Shown here one piece after another: positions 26,881 to 36,274 of a stretch of DNA of 64,000 nt (the stretch's first letter is position 1; each line of letters opens with the position of its first letter). The notes below the pieces were generated by a model, which was given only the letters and a program-made list of their open reading frames with translations, was not told the DNA's origin and ran no database searches. This DNA comes from Terriglobia bacterium (GTDB taxonomy: Bacteria; Acidobacteriota; Terriglobia; Bryobacterales; UBA6623). The position numbers were made by a program, and so were the translations under genes. The stretch spans positions 62,001 to 126,000 of the forward strand of contig VXMF01000009.1 of the NCBI GenBank assembly GCA_009841225.1, read 5' to 3'.

Positions 26881-27866
26881 GCCTCGACGCTTATGGCTGG
26901 GAGCCGTTCTTCCAGCGCCAGCTGCCCGGCCCGCCCGGCGCAGAGACCGGACGCGTCCGGTTGGCGACGGCGCGGAAAGTCGATGTGTTCGCAGCGGACC
27001 GAACCGTCCCTGTGAGCCTTCCGCGAAACGTTGGCGCGGCAGCGGTCGGCGATTGGGTGCTGTTCGATCCGAAGAAGCGGATTGCCACCAAGATCTTGGC
27101 AAGGCGCAATGCGCTCGCTCGCAACCGTCCGGGCCATGCCGCTAAGCGCCAAGTCTTGGCGGCAAACATCGATGTCGCCGTGATCGTGGCGGCCCTGGAC
27201 CGGGAACTGCGCCCCAGGCAGATAGAACGCTACCTGACGAGCGTGCTGGCCAGCGGGGCCACACCATTGATCGTGCTCAACAAAGCAGACCAGTGTCCGA
27301 CTTCCGAGGCAATAGCCAGGACCTTGCGCAATGCGGATCCCCGCTACCCGGTGATCACGACCAGTGCCACCACGGGCGAAGGCGTGAGCGCCCTCGAAGA
27401 CCAGCTCCCGGAGCGCGGCACGATCGCGCTCGCAGGACCGTCCGGAGCGGGCAAGTCTTCGCTGATCAACGCGATGCTGCAGTCGGAGCACCTTACGATC
27501 GGCAGCGTCAGAAGCCAGGACAATCGTGGGCGGCACACGACCACGCGGCGCGAGCTGGTAGAGCATCCCAAGGGCTGCCTGCTGATGGACATGCCCGGCA
27601 TCCGCGAGCTGTATCCGTGGAGCAGTCCTGAGGTCGTCGACCAAGTGTTCCCCGAGATCTCAGGGCTGGGGCAGGCCTGCCACTACCGCGACTGCCGCCA
27701 CCAGAGCGAGCCCGGCTGCTCCATCCGGGCCGCAGAGCAAGATGGATCTATCGACCCTGGCCGCCTCGCAAGCTTCCTAGAATTGCGCCAAGAGCAGGAA
27801 GACCTGCAGCGGAGCGTTGCAGAACGGCGCTCGGGCGCGGACGGACGCGCTCGCAGCCCCCTATAG
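26877..27866 (+). CDS. rsgA: ribosome small-subunit-dependent GTPase A
   Basis: 329 aa. Late-stage 30S assembly GTPase. The domain order OB-fold, circularly permuted GTPase, zinc domain is clear: NKAD (135-138, G4) comes before the P-loop "GPSGAGKSS" (187-195, G1) and DMPG (238-241, G3). The zinc site is C268-x4-C273-x-H275-x5-C281. All residues needed for activity are present. It overlaps folD by 4 bp and converges on the SPOR-domain gene with a 6-bp overlap of 3' ends. Confidence 0.96.
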   Translation: MSLDAYGWEPFFQRQLPGPPGAETGRVRLATARKVDVFAADRTVPVSLPRNVGAAAVGDWVLFDPKKRIATKILARRNALARNRPGHAAKRQVLAANIDVAVIVAALDRELRPRQIERYLTSVLASGATPLIVLNKADQCPTSEAIARTLRNADPRYPVITTSATTGEGVSALEDQLPERGTIALAGPSGAGKSSLINAMLQSEHLTIGSVRSQDNRGRHTTTRRELVEHPKGCLLMDMPGIRELYPWSSPEVVDQVFPEISGLGQACHYRDCRHQSEPGCSIRAAEQDGSIDPGRLASFLELRQEQEDLQRSVAERRSGADGRARSPL

Positions 27867-28565
27867 CCTGCGCACCATCACCGCAAAGCCATCCTGCGCT
27901 AGCCGAACCTTGGCCGACTCCGCCTCCCTGTCGTTGGGAAACGGCCCGACGACAACGCGATAGAGCCCGTCGTCACCGGCCGGCTGGATGTGCCCCGGAA
28001 ACCCTTGGGCTCGCAGCCAATCGACCAGGCCCTTGGCGTTCTTGCGCGAGTTCAAGGCGGCCACCTGATAGTGCAGCCTCTTGCCTAGTTCAGCCTTGGG
28101 CTGCGACGTGGGCTCGCGCGCCGCGGTTGTCGGCTCGGGCGACGCGGGCGAGGCGGCAGGAGACGGCTCTTCTGTGGACGCGTCAGCGGCCGAAGGCTGC
28201 TCTGCGGTCGACCGCGGCTTGACCGCGGCCGTGGGCTTGACCCGTTCGATGAGCTGGCGCTGCTGGCCGCTACCAGCCGACTGCTTGGCCTCGCTTGCCG
28301 CCTTGACCTTGGCGCGCTCCTCTTCCAATTGCTCGATCAGGACGTCGGGAATCGCCACAGGCTCGGTATGAGCGTCGGCCTCCTTCTCCAAGAAGGCCAG
28401 CAAGCTGGAATCGCCGCGCAGGGCTCGCTCGTGTCCGTGCTCGACTCCACCGACAAAAGCCAAACCCAGCGCGGCTACGCTGAACAGGATCAGCCCGAGC
28501 ACCTGCTTGAATCCAAAGACGACTTCAATCTCGTCTGCGGCTTTGGTCCTAGGTTTCCGAGCCAT
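27861..28565 (-). CDS. SPOR-domain inner-membrane protein
   Basis: 234 aa from ATG 28565; the upstream in-frame TTG is less likely. A short cytoplasmic N-terminus ("ARKPRTKAADEIEVVF") is followed by one transmembrane helix (about residues 22-42). A long Pro/Ala/Ser/Glu-rich linker (about 95-155) leads to a C-terminal SPOR domain (about 160-234: "YQVAALNSRKNAKGLVDWL", "YRVVVGPF", "AFAVMVRRL"-like end). SPOR domains bind peptidoglycan lacking stem peptides at the division site, so this is a likely septal protein. Topology is single-pass type II with SPOR in the periplasm. Confidence 0.88.
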   Translation of the reverse strand: MARKPRTKAADEIEVVFGFKQVLGLILFSVAALGLAFVGGVEHGHERALRGDSSLLAFLEKEADAHTEPVAIPDVLIEQLEEERAKVKAASEAKQSAGSGQQRQLIERVKPTAAVKPRSTAEQPSAADASTEEPSPAASPASPEPTTAAREPTSQPKAELGKRLHYQVAALNSRKNAKGLVDWLRAQGFPGHIQPAGDDGLYRVVVGPFPNDREAESAKVRLAQDGFAVMVRRL

Positions 28566-28570
28566 ACTCA

Positions 28571-28576
28571 ATTGTA
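28571..28576 (-). promoter_or_regulatory. putative -10 element of the SPOR gene
   Basis: TACAAT (5 of 6) lies only 5 nt before the ATG at 28565. The predicted transcription start therefore falls at the start codon. Confidence 0.45.
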
Positions 28577-28923
28577 GCGAACCCTAAAACATTTTCATCT
28601 AATTTGTGCCGTAGCGGACCAATATCTGGGGTCTGTGACGCAACCGGCGGCGGGCACCCTCCGCGCCACGACAACAAGACCGGAACAATCCAACTCCGCG
28701 GCTTGCCCAGCCCGAAGGTGCTGTGCGACTTCCGCAGCCGTCGCGATGGGTGGCCGGGCCGGCCTAGGAAACGGCGGGCTCAGCCCTCGCGGAGCTATGC
28801 CGCCCGAACGCCGTCGGCGCCGAAGAGCAGCGCGGGCGTTGGGCGACACGCTCTGCGCAGCCGCGACGAGCGGAGGGAGGGCACGGAAGCTGTCCGATGA
28901 AGTCCGTCGGTACCGGTTACCGC
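28577..28923 (-). other. about 350-bp noncoding gap upstream of the SPOR gene
   Basis: It separates the slipin gene 3' end from the SPOR gene promoter. An AT-rich patch (28590-28612, TAAAACATTTTCATC) stands out from the GC-rich surroundings and may be an UP-type element. Frames that cross the gap have low-complexity Arg/Pro content and no supported start. Confidence 0.4.
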
Positions 28924-29700
28924 TCAGCCCTGCTGGTCATCGCCGTTGCCCATGCTGGCGGTCCACTTGGCCAAGCCGTGGAACAAGTCTACCGGAAGCG
29001 GCAGCACAATGGTGCTGTTCTTCTCAGTGCCGATCTCGGTCAGGGTCTGCAGGTACCTCAGAGTGATCGAGGCCGGCTGGTCGCTGAGCTTGCCCGCGGC
29101 TTCGGTCAGCTTGGTGGCGGCCTGCAACTCGCCGTCCGCATGGATGACTTTGGCGCGGCGCTCGCGCTCGGCTTCGGCCTGCCGCGCGATCGCCCGAATC
29201 ATCTGCTCCGGTAGGTCGACATGCTTGACCTCCACCGCTTGGACCTTGATGCCCCACGTGCCGGTTTGCTCGTCTAGCGTCGACTGCAAGCGCGCATTGA
29301 GCTGCTCCCGCTGGCTGAGCAACTCGTCCAACTCGGCTTCGCCCAAGACCGAGCGGAGTCGCGTCTGCGCTAGCTGCGAAGTGGCGTGAATGTAGTGCGC
29401 TACCTCCACCACCGCCTTGGTGGGGTCCATGACCCGGAAGAAGACCACTGCGCTGACCTTGACCGTAACGTTGTCACGTGTCACCACGTCCTGCGACGGC
29501 ACCTCCAGAGTTTCCACTCGCAGGGGAATGCGGACCATCCGATCCAAGGGGCGGAACACAAAGATGATCCCGGGCCCCTTGGGCTGAGGCAGCAGGCGTC
29601 CGAGCCGAAAGATCACGCCACGCTCGTATTCGGTGAGAATCTTGATGCAGTTGATCAGGTAGAGTGCAACGATTCCTATCAGGAATAGTGTGATATTCAT
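28924..29700 (-). CDS. slipin (SPFH/stomatin-like membrane protein)
   Basis: 258 aa. An N-terminal membrane helix (3-18) is followed by the SPFH/band-7 domain: "[18 protein letters not shown]", "[20 protein letters not shown]", and "[29 protein letters not shown]"-type helix, which is the family's most conserved stretch (shortened here). Bacterial slipins form membrane-associated oligomers and pair with NfeD proteins. Here NfeD lies 140 bp upstream on the same strand, the usual partnership. A Shine-Dalgarno AGGAGA 6 nt before the ATG is clear, so it can be translated independently. Cytoplasmic-face location expected. Confidence 0.94.
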   Translation of the reverse strand: MNITLFLIGIVALYLINCIKILTEYERGVIFRLGRLLPQPKGPGIIFVFRPLDRMVRIPLRVETLEVPSQDVVTRDNVTVKVSAVVFFRVMDPTKAVVEVAHYIHATSQLAQTRLRSVLGEAELDELLSQREQLNARLQSTLDEQTGTWGIKVQAVEVKHVDLPEQMIRAIARQAEAERERRAKVIHADGELQAATKLTEAAGKLSDQPASITLRYLQTLTEIGTEKNSTIVLPLPVDLFHGLAKWTASMGNGDDQQG

Positions 29701-29840
29701 GCGAGTCTCCTTGGCGCGGCGGATCGAAATCCGCAGGCTGCGGCATGTTCTGAGGATACTAGGCGTTCGCTAGCAAGGCAACGCGGCTCTTGCCCACGGC
29801 GATTCCGTGCGGACTGATCGCGGCCTTGAGCGCGGACACA

Positions 29841-31157
29841 TCAGCTCTGATTCGGCTCGACCTCGAGGAACATACCGTCCACTGCGATCACGCGAACACT
29901 CTCGCCTGCAGCAATGCTCGATGCCGCACGGGCATTCCAGAGCTCGCCGTGGACGAACACTTTGCCTTCCGGATCCAGAGCAGCGCGCACTTCGCCGATC
30001 TCGCCGACCATCGCTTCGCTGCCGGTCACGGACTTGAGCCGGAACGAGCGAATCGCGAGCTGCAGCAGGAACACGCTGATCGCGGCGAACGGGAGGGTGA
30101 TGCCGACAGCCGAGAACCATCCGACCTGCAGCTCGGGCACGTCGGTGTCAACGAGTATGACCAATCCCAAGACCATCGCGATGATGCCGCCCGTGGCAAG
30201 GATCCCGTTGGTCGGAGTAAACGCTTCGAGCACGAACAGCCCCAATGCCAGCACGGTCAGTGCGACGCCGGCAACGTTGATGGGCAGCAGCGAGAGGGCC
30301 ATCAGCCCCAGAATCAGGAGAATCCCGCCGGCAACGCCGGGAAACACCAAGCCTGGATTCGTAAACTCGATGTACACTCCAGCCGCGCCAAGCGCCAGAA
30401 TCAGCAAAGCCAGGCTCGGATCCACAAACGGAAGCAGCGTGCGCTGGCGTAGATTCGGCACGAAGGTGTAGGTATCGGCCGCCGCCAGCGCCAGTGTCTG
30501 CTCACTGCCGTCAAAGCGGACAATCGTGCGACCGTCAACCTGAGCGAGCAGGTCGTCGATGTCCTTTGCGACAACCTCGATGAGGTTGGACTCAAGGGCG
30601 TCCTCTTCCGTAAACGAGGCGCTCTCCAACACCGCCTGCTGGGCCAGCTCGCTGTTCCGTCCGCGCTTGTCGGTGACAGCCCGCAAAGACGCCGCAGTGT
30701 CGTTCTCGACCTTCTCTTTCATCGTGCCCTTCAGCTCGCCGCCGAGAGCCAAGACGGGATGGGCCGCCCCGGTGTTCGTGCCCGGAGCCATCGCGGCCAC
30801 GTCGGCCGAGACAAGGATGATGAAGCCCGCCGAAGCTGCATGGCCGCCACTGGGCGAGACGTAGGTGATGACTGGAACCGGTGAAGCGAGGATGGCTTGG
30901 ACGATCTCGTTGGTCGTTTGCAGCATCCCGCCCGGCGTATTGAGCCGCAACACCACGGCCTGGTCACTCGACGATTCAGCCTCGCGCAGGCCATCGGCGA
31001 CGATTTCGCCCGTGAGAGGATGCACGATCGTGTCCAAGTCGATCACCATCACGCGGTTCGCCCCCTGCACAACGACGCCGGCCGTGAGGAGAGAAACGAG
31101 CAGCACGGCCCCACGGGCCGGCCAGGCCGACACAAGCTGGCTGAGCAACCGCGCCAT
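29841..31157 (-). CDS. NfeD-family membrane serine protease
   Basis: 438 aa. N-terminal signal or anchor (10-32), then a ClpP-like protease domain (about 35-235). The nucleophile region is "YVSPSGGHAASAGFIIL" (Ser in H-A-A-S-A-G) and a catalytic Lys is likely in "DKRGRNSELAQ". Four to five transmembrane segments (about 245-375) and a C-terminal OB-fold NfeD domain (about 380-438, "GEIGEVRAALDPEGKVFVHGELW"-type) complete the long-form NfeD architecture. Long NfeD proteases cut stomatin C-termini, for instance in Pyrococcus. The slipin gene downstream is the presumptive partner. It is divergent from the SpoIIE-type phosphatase gene. Confidence 0.93.
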   Translation of the reverse strand: MARLLSQLVSAWPARGAVLLVSLLTAGVVVQGANRVMVIDLDTIVHPLTGEIVADGLREAESSSDQAVVLRLNTPGGMLQTTNEIVQAILASPVPVITYVSPSGGHAASAGFIILVSADVAAMAPGTNTGAAHPVLALGGELKGTMKEKVENDTAASLRAVTDKRGRNSELAQQAVLESASFTEEDALESNLIEVVAKDIDDLLAQVDGRTIVRFDGSEQTLALAAADTYTFVPNLRQRTLLPFVDPSLALLILALGAAGVYIEFTNPGLVFPGVAGGILLILGLMALSLLPINVAGVALTVLALGLFVLEAFTPTNGILATGGIIAMVLGLVILVDTDVPELQVGWFSAVGITLPFAAISVFLLQLAIRSFRLKSVTGSEAMVGEIGEVRAALDPEGKVFVHGELWNARAASSIAAGESVRVIAVDGMFLEVEPNQS

Positions 31158-31167
31158 AGCTGACTAG

Positions 31168-31173
31168 AGTGTA
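31168..31173 (-). promoter_or_regulatory. putative -10 element of nfeD
   Basis: TACACT (4 of 6 to consensus) ends 10 nt before the nfeD ATG. It lies back-to-back with the SpoIIE-gene element at 31241-31246 in the same 100-bp divergent gap. Confidence 0.3.
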
Positions 31174-31240
31174 ATGCTTTACCGAACTCATCGCCCGTAT
31201 CCGACAGCCCGTCGTCGCCAAGGGCGCTGGCTGCTCAACC

Positions 31241-31246
31241 TAGAAT
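31241..31246 (+). promoter_or_regulatory. putative -10 element of the 31-38 kb operon
   Basis: TAGAAT (5 of 6) ends 11 nt before the ATG of the SpoIIE-type phosphatase gene; the leader would be about 4-5 nt. No SD sequence precedes that ATG. Confidence 0.42.
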
Positions 31247-31257
31247 GGTGAGACTGG

Positions 31258-33225
31258 ATGGCCTCTCCCCGTTTCAGGCCGAGCAGGACCGACACCGTCC
31301 TGATCTTGCTGGCGGTCGTGATGGCTGCGCTCTGGCTGCTGCAGTCGGTCGTCTCCGCGCTTGAGCCGCATCTGCGATTGGTCCAAGCGCTGCTGATGCT
31401 GTCGGGCGGCCTGTTGGTGGTCTACCGCCTGATGGCACTGGGGCGGTGGCTGGTGCGCAAGCTGCTGTGGCGCGTGCGCCACCGCATGATCGCGGTCTTC
31501 TTCTTCGTCGGTGCCTTGCCAATCTCGCTGGGCGCACTGGTCGCGGCATGGGGCATCATCGTCTTGCTGGGCCCGGTGACCGCGCACTTGGTCACCGTAG
31601 AGTTCTTGCGCCAGTCCTCTCGCCTAGAAGCTATAGCCGCTCCGCTGTTGTGGCAGTTGCGCGCATTGCCGCCGGGCGACAGGCCTGCGTTCCTGCGCCG
31701 TTTCCACGCCCAAGCGACCGGCCAATTTCCTGGACTCATGCTGCAGGCCGAACTCGACGCCATCACAGAGTCCGTTCCCGAAGGCTCGCTGTCGGGGGTG
31801 CTGCCGACTCAGCTGCCCCTAGGCGGGGCCTTGGTGCGCACGGACGACGCATTCTTGCTCGCGGCTGTAGCCCAGGAGGGATCCCCGTCCGAGCGCGTCG
31901 TCGCAGTCGTCCCAGTAACTTCTTCGACCTTGAGCGGCATCCTCCCGGGCCTTGGGATCTTGGAGATCCCACGACAGGCGGACGGAACGGCAGAAGATGT
32001 CCGACCGGCCGCAGTGATGCGTCGAGCTCTGCCGGTCGGCGGGGGCATTCCGCCGCCTGCGAACGCGCTCGACTGGCAGATCAACTGGCCAGTCCAAACG
32101 GACGTAGTCGATCCGGATACGGACCAGGCCCAGTCAGTCACATTCTTGCTCCGGACCCGACCATCGGCGCTATGGCAGAGGATCTTCTCGCAAGAGACCG
32201 AGATGACCTTCGGAGTCTTTGCGGTCCTAGGCTTCGCCCTCGGGGCATTGTTTGTCGGCAATCTGCTAGTGTCGCTCGTCGTCGCGATCTCACTGACCCG
32301 CACGCTGACGCGCGCGGTGAACGATCTCTACGTAGGCACGACCCACGTGAACCGCGGCGACTTCGCTTACAAGATCGACGTTCGCGGAACCGATCAGATC
32401 AGTGACCTGTCGCGGTCGTTCAACACCATGACCGCGTCGCTGGAACGTCTCATGGAAGATTCTAAGCGGCGCCAGCAGCTTGAGGCCGAGCTTGAGATTG
32501 CCCGCGAAGTTCAGGGCCGACTCTTCCCGGCGAGCCCGCCCGAGCTCGGCGACCTCGAAGTGCTGGGCGTGTGCCGCCCCGCTCGCGCCGTGTCAGGAGA
32601 CTTCTTTGACTACGTGCATCTCGATGACGGCAGACTGATGATCAGCTTTGGCGACGTCTCGGGCAAGGGCATTTCGGCGGCCTTAGTCATGGCCTCGCTG
32701 CATTCGATCGTGCGCACGCAAGTCGCCCTGCTGAGCTCGGGCGGCTCCCAGGGCTTGGAGCGCGCGGCAAGCCTAGTGGTCGAGCGCGCCAACTTACAAT
32801 TGTGCGAGGGAACGGCGCCGGAAAAGTTCTCGACTCTGTTCTTCGGGGCCTACGATCCCAACAGTGGCACACTGACATATTCCAACGCCGGACACCTGCC
32901 GCCGCTTCTGCTGCGCGACGGGGAGATCAGGAGCCTGGAGATCAACGGCATGATCGTGGGAGCGTTTCCGCACGCCGAATACTCCGCTGCGAGCCTCGCC
33001 CTCAAAAGCGGCGACACCTTGGTGGCCTACACGGATGGGGTGACCGAGCCGGAAAACGCACAGGGCGAGGAGTACGGCGAAGAACGGCTGCGCCAGGCCG
33101 TAAGCTGCCGCGCCGGCCGGGCGCTGCAGTCGGTGATCGAAGATGTGATGGACGATGTCGTCCGCTGGACCGGTGACTCGACCCTGCAAGACGACATGAC
33201 GATGCTGGTTCTGCGGAGGCGCTGA
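31258..33225 (+). CDS. membrane sensor with HAMP and SpoIIE/PP2C phosphatase domains
   Basis: 655 aa. Transmembrane segments at about 12-60 and 78-106 precede a periplasmic sensor region (about 110-320) and another membrane segment near 325-350. A HAMP domain ("GDFAYKIDVRGTDQISDLSRSFN"-type, about 365-400) and a coiled linker ("QQLEAELEIAREVQGRLFP") lead to a SpoIIE-type PP2C phosphatase (about 430-655). Metal-binding motifs are "SGDFFDYV", "GDVSGKG", "YTDGVTE" and "DDMTMLVL". Such proteins dephosphorylate anti-anti-sigma (STAS) proteins. No STAS or anti-sigma gene is in the window. Its TGA overlaps the next ATG (TGATG). Confidence 0.92.
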   Translation: MASPRFRPSRTDTVLILLAVVMAALWLLQSVVSALEPHLRLVQALLMLSGGLLVVYRLMALGRWLVRKLLWRVRHRMIAVFFFVGALPISLGALVAAWGIIVLLGPVTAHLVTVEFLRQSSRLEAIAAPLLWQLRALPPGDRPAFLRRFHAQATGQFPGLMLQAELDAITESVPEGSLSGVLPTQLPLGGALVRTDDAFLLAAVAQEGSPSERVVAVVPVTSSTLSGILPGLGILEIPRQADGTAEDVRPAAVMRRALPVGGGIPPPANALDWQINWPVQTDVVDPDTDQAQSVTFLLRTRPSALWQRIFSQETEMTFGVFAVLGFALGALFVGNLLVSLVVAISLTRTLTRAVNDLYVGTTHVNRGDFAYKIDVRGTDQISDLSRSFNTMTASLERLMEDSKRRQQLEAELEIAREVQGRLFPASPPELGDLEVLGVCRPARAVSGDFFDYVHLDDGRLMISFGDVSGKGISAALVMASLHSIVRTQVALLSSGGSQGLERAASLVVERANLQLCEGTAPEKFSTLFFGAYDPNSGTLTYSNAGHLPPLLLRDGEIRSLEINGMIVGAFPHAEYSAASLALKSGDTLVAYTDGVTEPENAQGEEYGEERLRQAVSCRAGRALQSVIEDVMDDVVRWTGDSTLQDDMTMLVLRRR

Positions 33226-34247
33226 TGCCGATCAGATGGCAGCAATCCCCGGGCACCGGGATCAAGATACTGATCACCGTTACCACCAGCGCGCTGGCAG
33301 GGGGCACCGTGGGCTTCCGGCTGATCGAGGGCCAGAGCTGGTTCGACAGCTTCTATATGACCCTCGTGACCCTGACCACGATCGGCTACGAGGAGACGAT
33401 AGCGCTCAGTCAGTATGGGCGCTACTTCAACGCGATGCTGATCATTACCGGATTCAGCGTTATCTTCGTAGCTGTCGGCATGCTGGTCGACGCTTTGATC
33501 CGGCTTGAGATTCTCGACAGGTTCCAACAGGTAGCATTGAGACGCATGCTTCAGAAGTTTTCCGACCACTACATCGTTTGCGGCTTGGGCCGGGTGGGCC
33601 AAGCCGTGGTCCGGCAACTCGTGCTGGAAAAACAGAAAGTCATAGCTGTAGACAAGGCCGGTACGGCGGAGCCGCAGGCGCGCGATATCGAAGTGCCTGT
33701 TCTGGTCGAGGACGCGACGCTGCAAGAAACTCTGGACAGTGCCGGCACGCGACGCGCCAAGGGCTTGGTGGCGGCCTTGTCCAGCGACGCCGACAACGTC
33801 TACATCACGCTCTCGGCCCGCGTGCTCAATCCGGAGCTCCGGATCGTCGCCCGCGCCTCGTCGCTGGACGCGAAGAAGCGCCTGCTGCAAGCCGGGGCCA
33901 ACGATGTCGTCATGCCCTACGCCTTCTCGGGCTACCGCCTGGCACAGGGCCTGTCAAGGCCGCACGCAGCGGATTTCTTGGATGTGTCCGGCTCCATAGA
34001 GGAGTCCGCGTCGGGGCTCGAGTTGATAGAACTCCCCGTCGCTCCCGGCAGCCGCTGGTTGGGCCAGACCCTGGCCGAAGCCGGATTCGCCGACCATCTC
34101 GACGTGATCGTGCTTGCTCTGTCCAGACACGACGCGGAGATGCGATTTAACCCCCCGCAGGACACCCGCCTGCGCGAGGGCGACGTGCTGGTCATCATGG
34201 GCCGGAAGACTACCCTGGACAGGTTGCACCTGCAAAAGGGTGCCTGA
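33225..34247 (+). CDS. two-TM potassium channel with RCK (TrkA-N/TrkA-C) domains
   Basis: 340 aa. A MthK-like plan: TM1 (about 13-33), pore helix and selectivity filter T51-T-I-G-Y-E-E57, TM2 (about 66-92), RCK-N with "GLGRVG" (120-125) and C-terminal TrkA-C ("VAPGSRWLGQTLAEAGFAD"-type, about 265-338). The filter ends GYEE rather than GYGD, a variant seen in some prokaryotic channels; K+ selectivity is likely but not certain. It overlaps the phosphatase gene (TGATG) and the nnrDE gene (TGATG), so it is part of one transcript. Confidence 0.92.
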   Translation: MPIRWQQSPGTGIKILITVTTSALAGGTVGFRLIEGQSWFDSFYMTLVTLTTIGYEETIALSQYGRYFNAMLIITGFSVIFVAVGMLVDALIRLEILDRFQQVALRRMLQKFSDHYIVCGLGRVGQAVVRQLVLEKQKVIAVDKAGTAEPQARDIEVPVLVEDATLQETLDSAGTRRAKGLVAALSSDADNVYITLSARVLNPELRIVARASSLDAKKRLLQAGANDVVMPYAFSGYRLAQGLSRPHAADFLDVSGSIEESASGLELIELPVAPGSRWLGQTLAEAGFADHLDVIVLALSRHDAEMRFNPPQDTRLREGDVLVIMGRKTTLDRLHLQKGA

Positions 34248-35809
34248 TGCTGCGCGCGCTCACGGCCGCAGAGATGCGCTCGGCGGACCGGGCCACGATC
34301 GAGGAGCGCGGAATTCCCAGCCTCGTGCTGATGGAGAACGCGGCACAGGCGGTGGCGCGCAAACTGAGTCAGGAAACCCCCTCCCTAGCCGCCGAAAAGG
34401 TGGTGGTGCTGTGTGGCAAGGGCAACAACGGGGGAGACGGCCTCGCCGTGGCAAGGCAACTCCTACAGGTTTGTCCGGGACTCGACCTGACAGTGGCCGT
34501 GTTCGCTGAACGCGCCGTGCTGTCGAAGGACACCCGCGCCAATTGGGACATGCTCGCGGCCCAGGACTTCCGCGCCGAGACAGTCACGGCCGAAGCCGAT
34601 TGGGCGGCTCTGCTGCCACGGGTCGGGGACGCGACCCTGGTGGTCGATGCCTTGCTGGGCACGGGCATGCGCGGGCCTGCCAGAGGGCTGGCAGCGCAGG
34701 TGATCGGCGACGTCAATGCTGGCTTTCGCAACGCTAGGGTGATCGCAGTAGACATGCCCTCCGGTCTCGGGAGCGATTCGCCCGAAAGCCCTGGACCGGC
34801 CATGCGGGCGGACATGACAGTCACATTCACGGCCCCAAAGGTCAGCCAGATCGTCGGCCCCACCTGCGAGCGCCTCGGCAGCCTCTCGGTAGCCAGAATC
34901 GGCACCGCCGATTCCGTGATCGAAGCGTTGCCCGGGCCGCGACTGTTGCTAAACGAGCCAGCGGACGTCGCCGAGTACGCCGCAACCCGCGACCGATCCT
35001 CCCACAAGGGCAGCTACGGCCATGTGCTGGCCATCGGCGGGTCCTGTTCCAAGCCCGGAGCCATTCTCATGGCGTCCACAGCGGCCCTGCGGGCCGGAGC
35101 CGGCTTGGTGACGGTTGTCGCCCCGGCCGGGGCCGCGGACGGAATCATCGGGACGACTCCGGAGCTGATGCTGGAACCCGCTAGCGCGCTTGCCGACGGG
35201 ACGCTGGGCCCGGCCTCGCTCGACGATCGACTGTACGAGGGCAAGACGGTGGTCGCGATCGGCCCCGGGATCGGGCGATCCGAGGCCAACGAGGAACTGG
35301 TGCGAAACGTGGCGCGAGAGTGCTCCCTGCCCTTGGTGATTGACGCCGACGGGCTCGCTGCGGTCAAGGGAATCAATCTGGGGGCCCGACCCTCCCCGAC
35401 CGTCCTGACGCCCCACCCGGGCGAAATGGGCCGGTTGCTGGACAAGACTTCGGCCCAGGTCCAGCGGGACAGGATCGGGGCAGCGAGGGCCCTAGCAGCA
35501 GCAACCGGCTCCTACGCGGTGCTCAAGGGGGACCGCAGCCTGATCGCGGCCCCGACCGGGGACGTGATCGTCAACCCCACCGGAACGCCCGGCATGGCCA
35601 CGGCCGGGTCAGGCGACATCTTGACCGGCATGGTGTCCGCCCTCTTGGCGCAGTTCCCGCAGCGTCCGGTCTTGCACACGGTGGCCGCCGCCGTCTACCT
35701 GCACGGACTTGCCGGCGAAGCGGCCGCGGCAGACCTAGGCCAGCAAGGCATGCTAGCGACCGATATCGCCCGCCATCTCGCGGCCGCATTCGAAATGGTG
35801 CGAGCGTGA
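34247..35809 (+). CDS. nnrDE: bifunctional NAD(P)H-hydrate epimerase / ADP-dependent dehydratase
   Basis: 520 aa, metabolite-repair enzyme for damaged NADH and NADPH. The N-terminal YjeF_N epimerase (1-215) has "GIPSLVLMENAAQAVA", "CGKGNNGGDGLAVAR" and "VDALLGTGMRGPARG". The C-terminal ribokinase-like dehydratase (about 230-520) has "SHKGSYGHVLAIGGS", "KPGAILMASTAALRAGAGLV", "TPHPGEMGRL" and "GTPGMATAGSGDILTG". Both catalytic sets look intact, and this fusion is the commonest bacterial arrangement. Translationally coupled to the K+ channel gene and to tsaE (GTGA overlap). The nnrDE-tsaE adjacency is frequent in bacteria. Confidence 0.97.
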   Translation: MLRALTAAEMRSADRATIEERGIPSLVLMENAAQAVARKLSQETPSLAAEKVVVLCGKGNNGGDGLAVARQLLQVCPGLDLTVAVFAERAVLSKDTRANWDMLAAQDFRAETVTAEADWAALLPRVGDATLVVDALLGTGMRGPARGLAAQVIGDVNAGFRNARVIAVDMPSGLGSDSPESPGPAMRADMTVTFTAPKVSQIVGPTCERLGSLSVARIGTADSVIEALPGPRLLLNEPADVAEYAATRDRSSHKGSYGHVLAIGGSCSKPGAILMASTAALRAGAGLVTVVAPAGAADGIIGTTPELMLEPASALADGTLGPASLDDRLYEGKTVVAIGPGIGRSEANEELVRNVARECSLPLVIDADGLAAVKGINLGARPSPTVLTPHPGEMGRLLDKTSAQVQRDRIGAARALAAATGSYAVLKGDRSLIAAPTGDVIVNPTGTPGMATAGSGDILTGMVSALLAQFPQRPVLHTVAAAVYLHGLAGEAAAADLGQQGMLATDIARHLAAAFEMVRA

Positions 35810-36261
35810 CCTACCGCACTCGCTCGCCCACCGAGACGGCCGAGGTGGGAGCCCGTATCGCCGCCATGTTGAGGCCCCCGGCCGTCGTCATGCTGATCGG
35901 CGATCTCGGCTCGGGCAAGACCACCTTGGCCAAGGGAATCGTGCAGGCACTGGGGGCAGCGCCGCCGGAAGAAGTGCTTAGCCCGACGTTCTCGCTCGTC
36001 CACGAATACGAAGGCGAGCCCAAGGTCTACCATCTGGACCTGTATCGCTTGGACACCGTGCCGCAGTTGGAAACGCTCGGGCTGGAGGACATCTGGGAAC
36101 AGCAGGCGATCGTGCTGATCGAATGGGGAGAGCGCTTCGACAGCGAACTGCCCGGGGCTCGGCTCGAGGTCCGGTTGGACTATGACGGCGACCATGGCCG
36201 CGTGATCGAAATCTGTACGGACGACGCCGCAGGGCAACAGCGGTTGTCCCAGTCGATATAA
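35806..36261 (+). CDS. tsaE: tRNA threonylcarbamoyladenosine biosynthesis ATPase TsaE
   Basis: 151 aa from a GTG start in a 4-bp GTGA overlap. P-loop ATPase that works with TsaB and TsaD to make t6A37 in tRNA. Walker A is "GDLGSGKTTLAKG" (32-44). Family motifs "SPTFSLVHEY" (59-68), "HLDLYRL" (76-82) and "IEWGERF" near 105 follow in the usual order. Normal length. The gene for TsaB or TsaD is not nearby. Its stop overlaps a TATAAT hexamer that may drive ruvA. Confidence 0.96.
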   Translation: MTYRTRSPTETAEVGARIAAMLRPPAVVMLIGDLGSGKTTLAKGIVQALGAAPPEEVLSPTFSLVHEYEGEPKVYHLDLYRLDTVPQLETLGLEDIWEQQAIVLIEWGERFDSELPGARLEVRLDYDGDHGRVIEICTDDAAGQQRLSQSI

Positions 36262-36262
36262 T
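36257..36262 (+). promoter_or_regulatory. putative internal -10 element before ruvA
   Basis: A perfect TATAAT overlaps the tsaE stop codon and ends 12 nt before the ruvA ATG. It could give ruvAB-dNK its own near-leaderless promoter within the operon. No LexA-type box is apparent near it. Confidence 0.42.
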
Positions 36263-36274
36263 CTCTGGCTTGCC

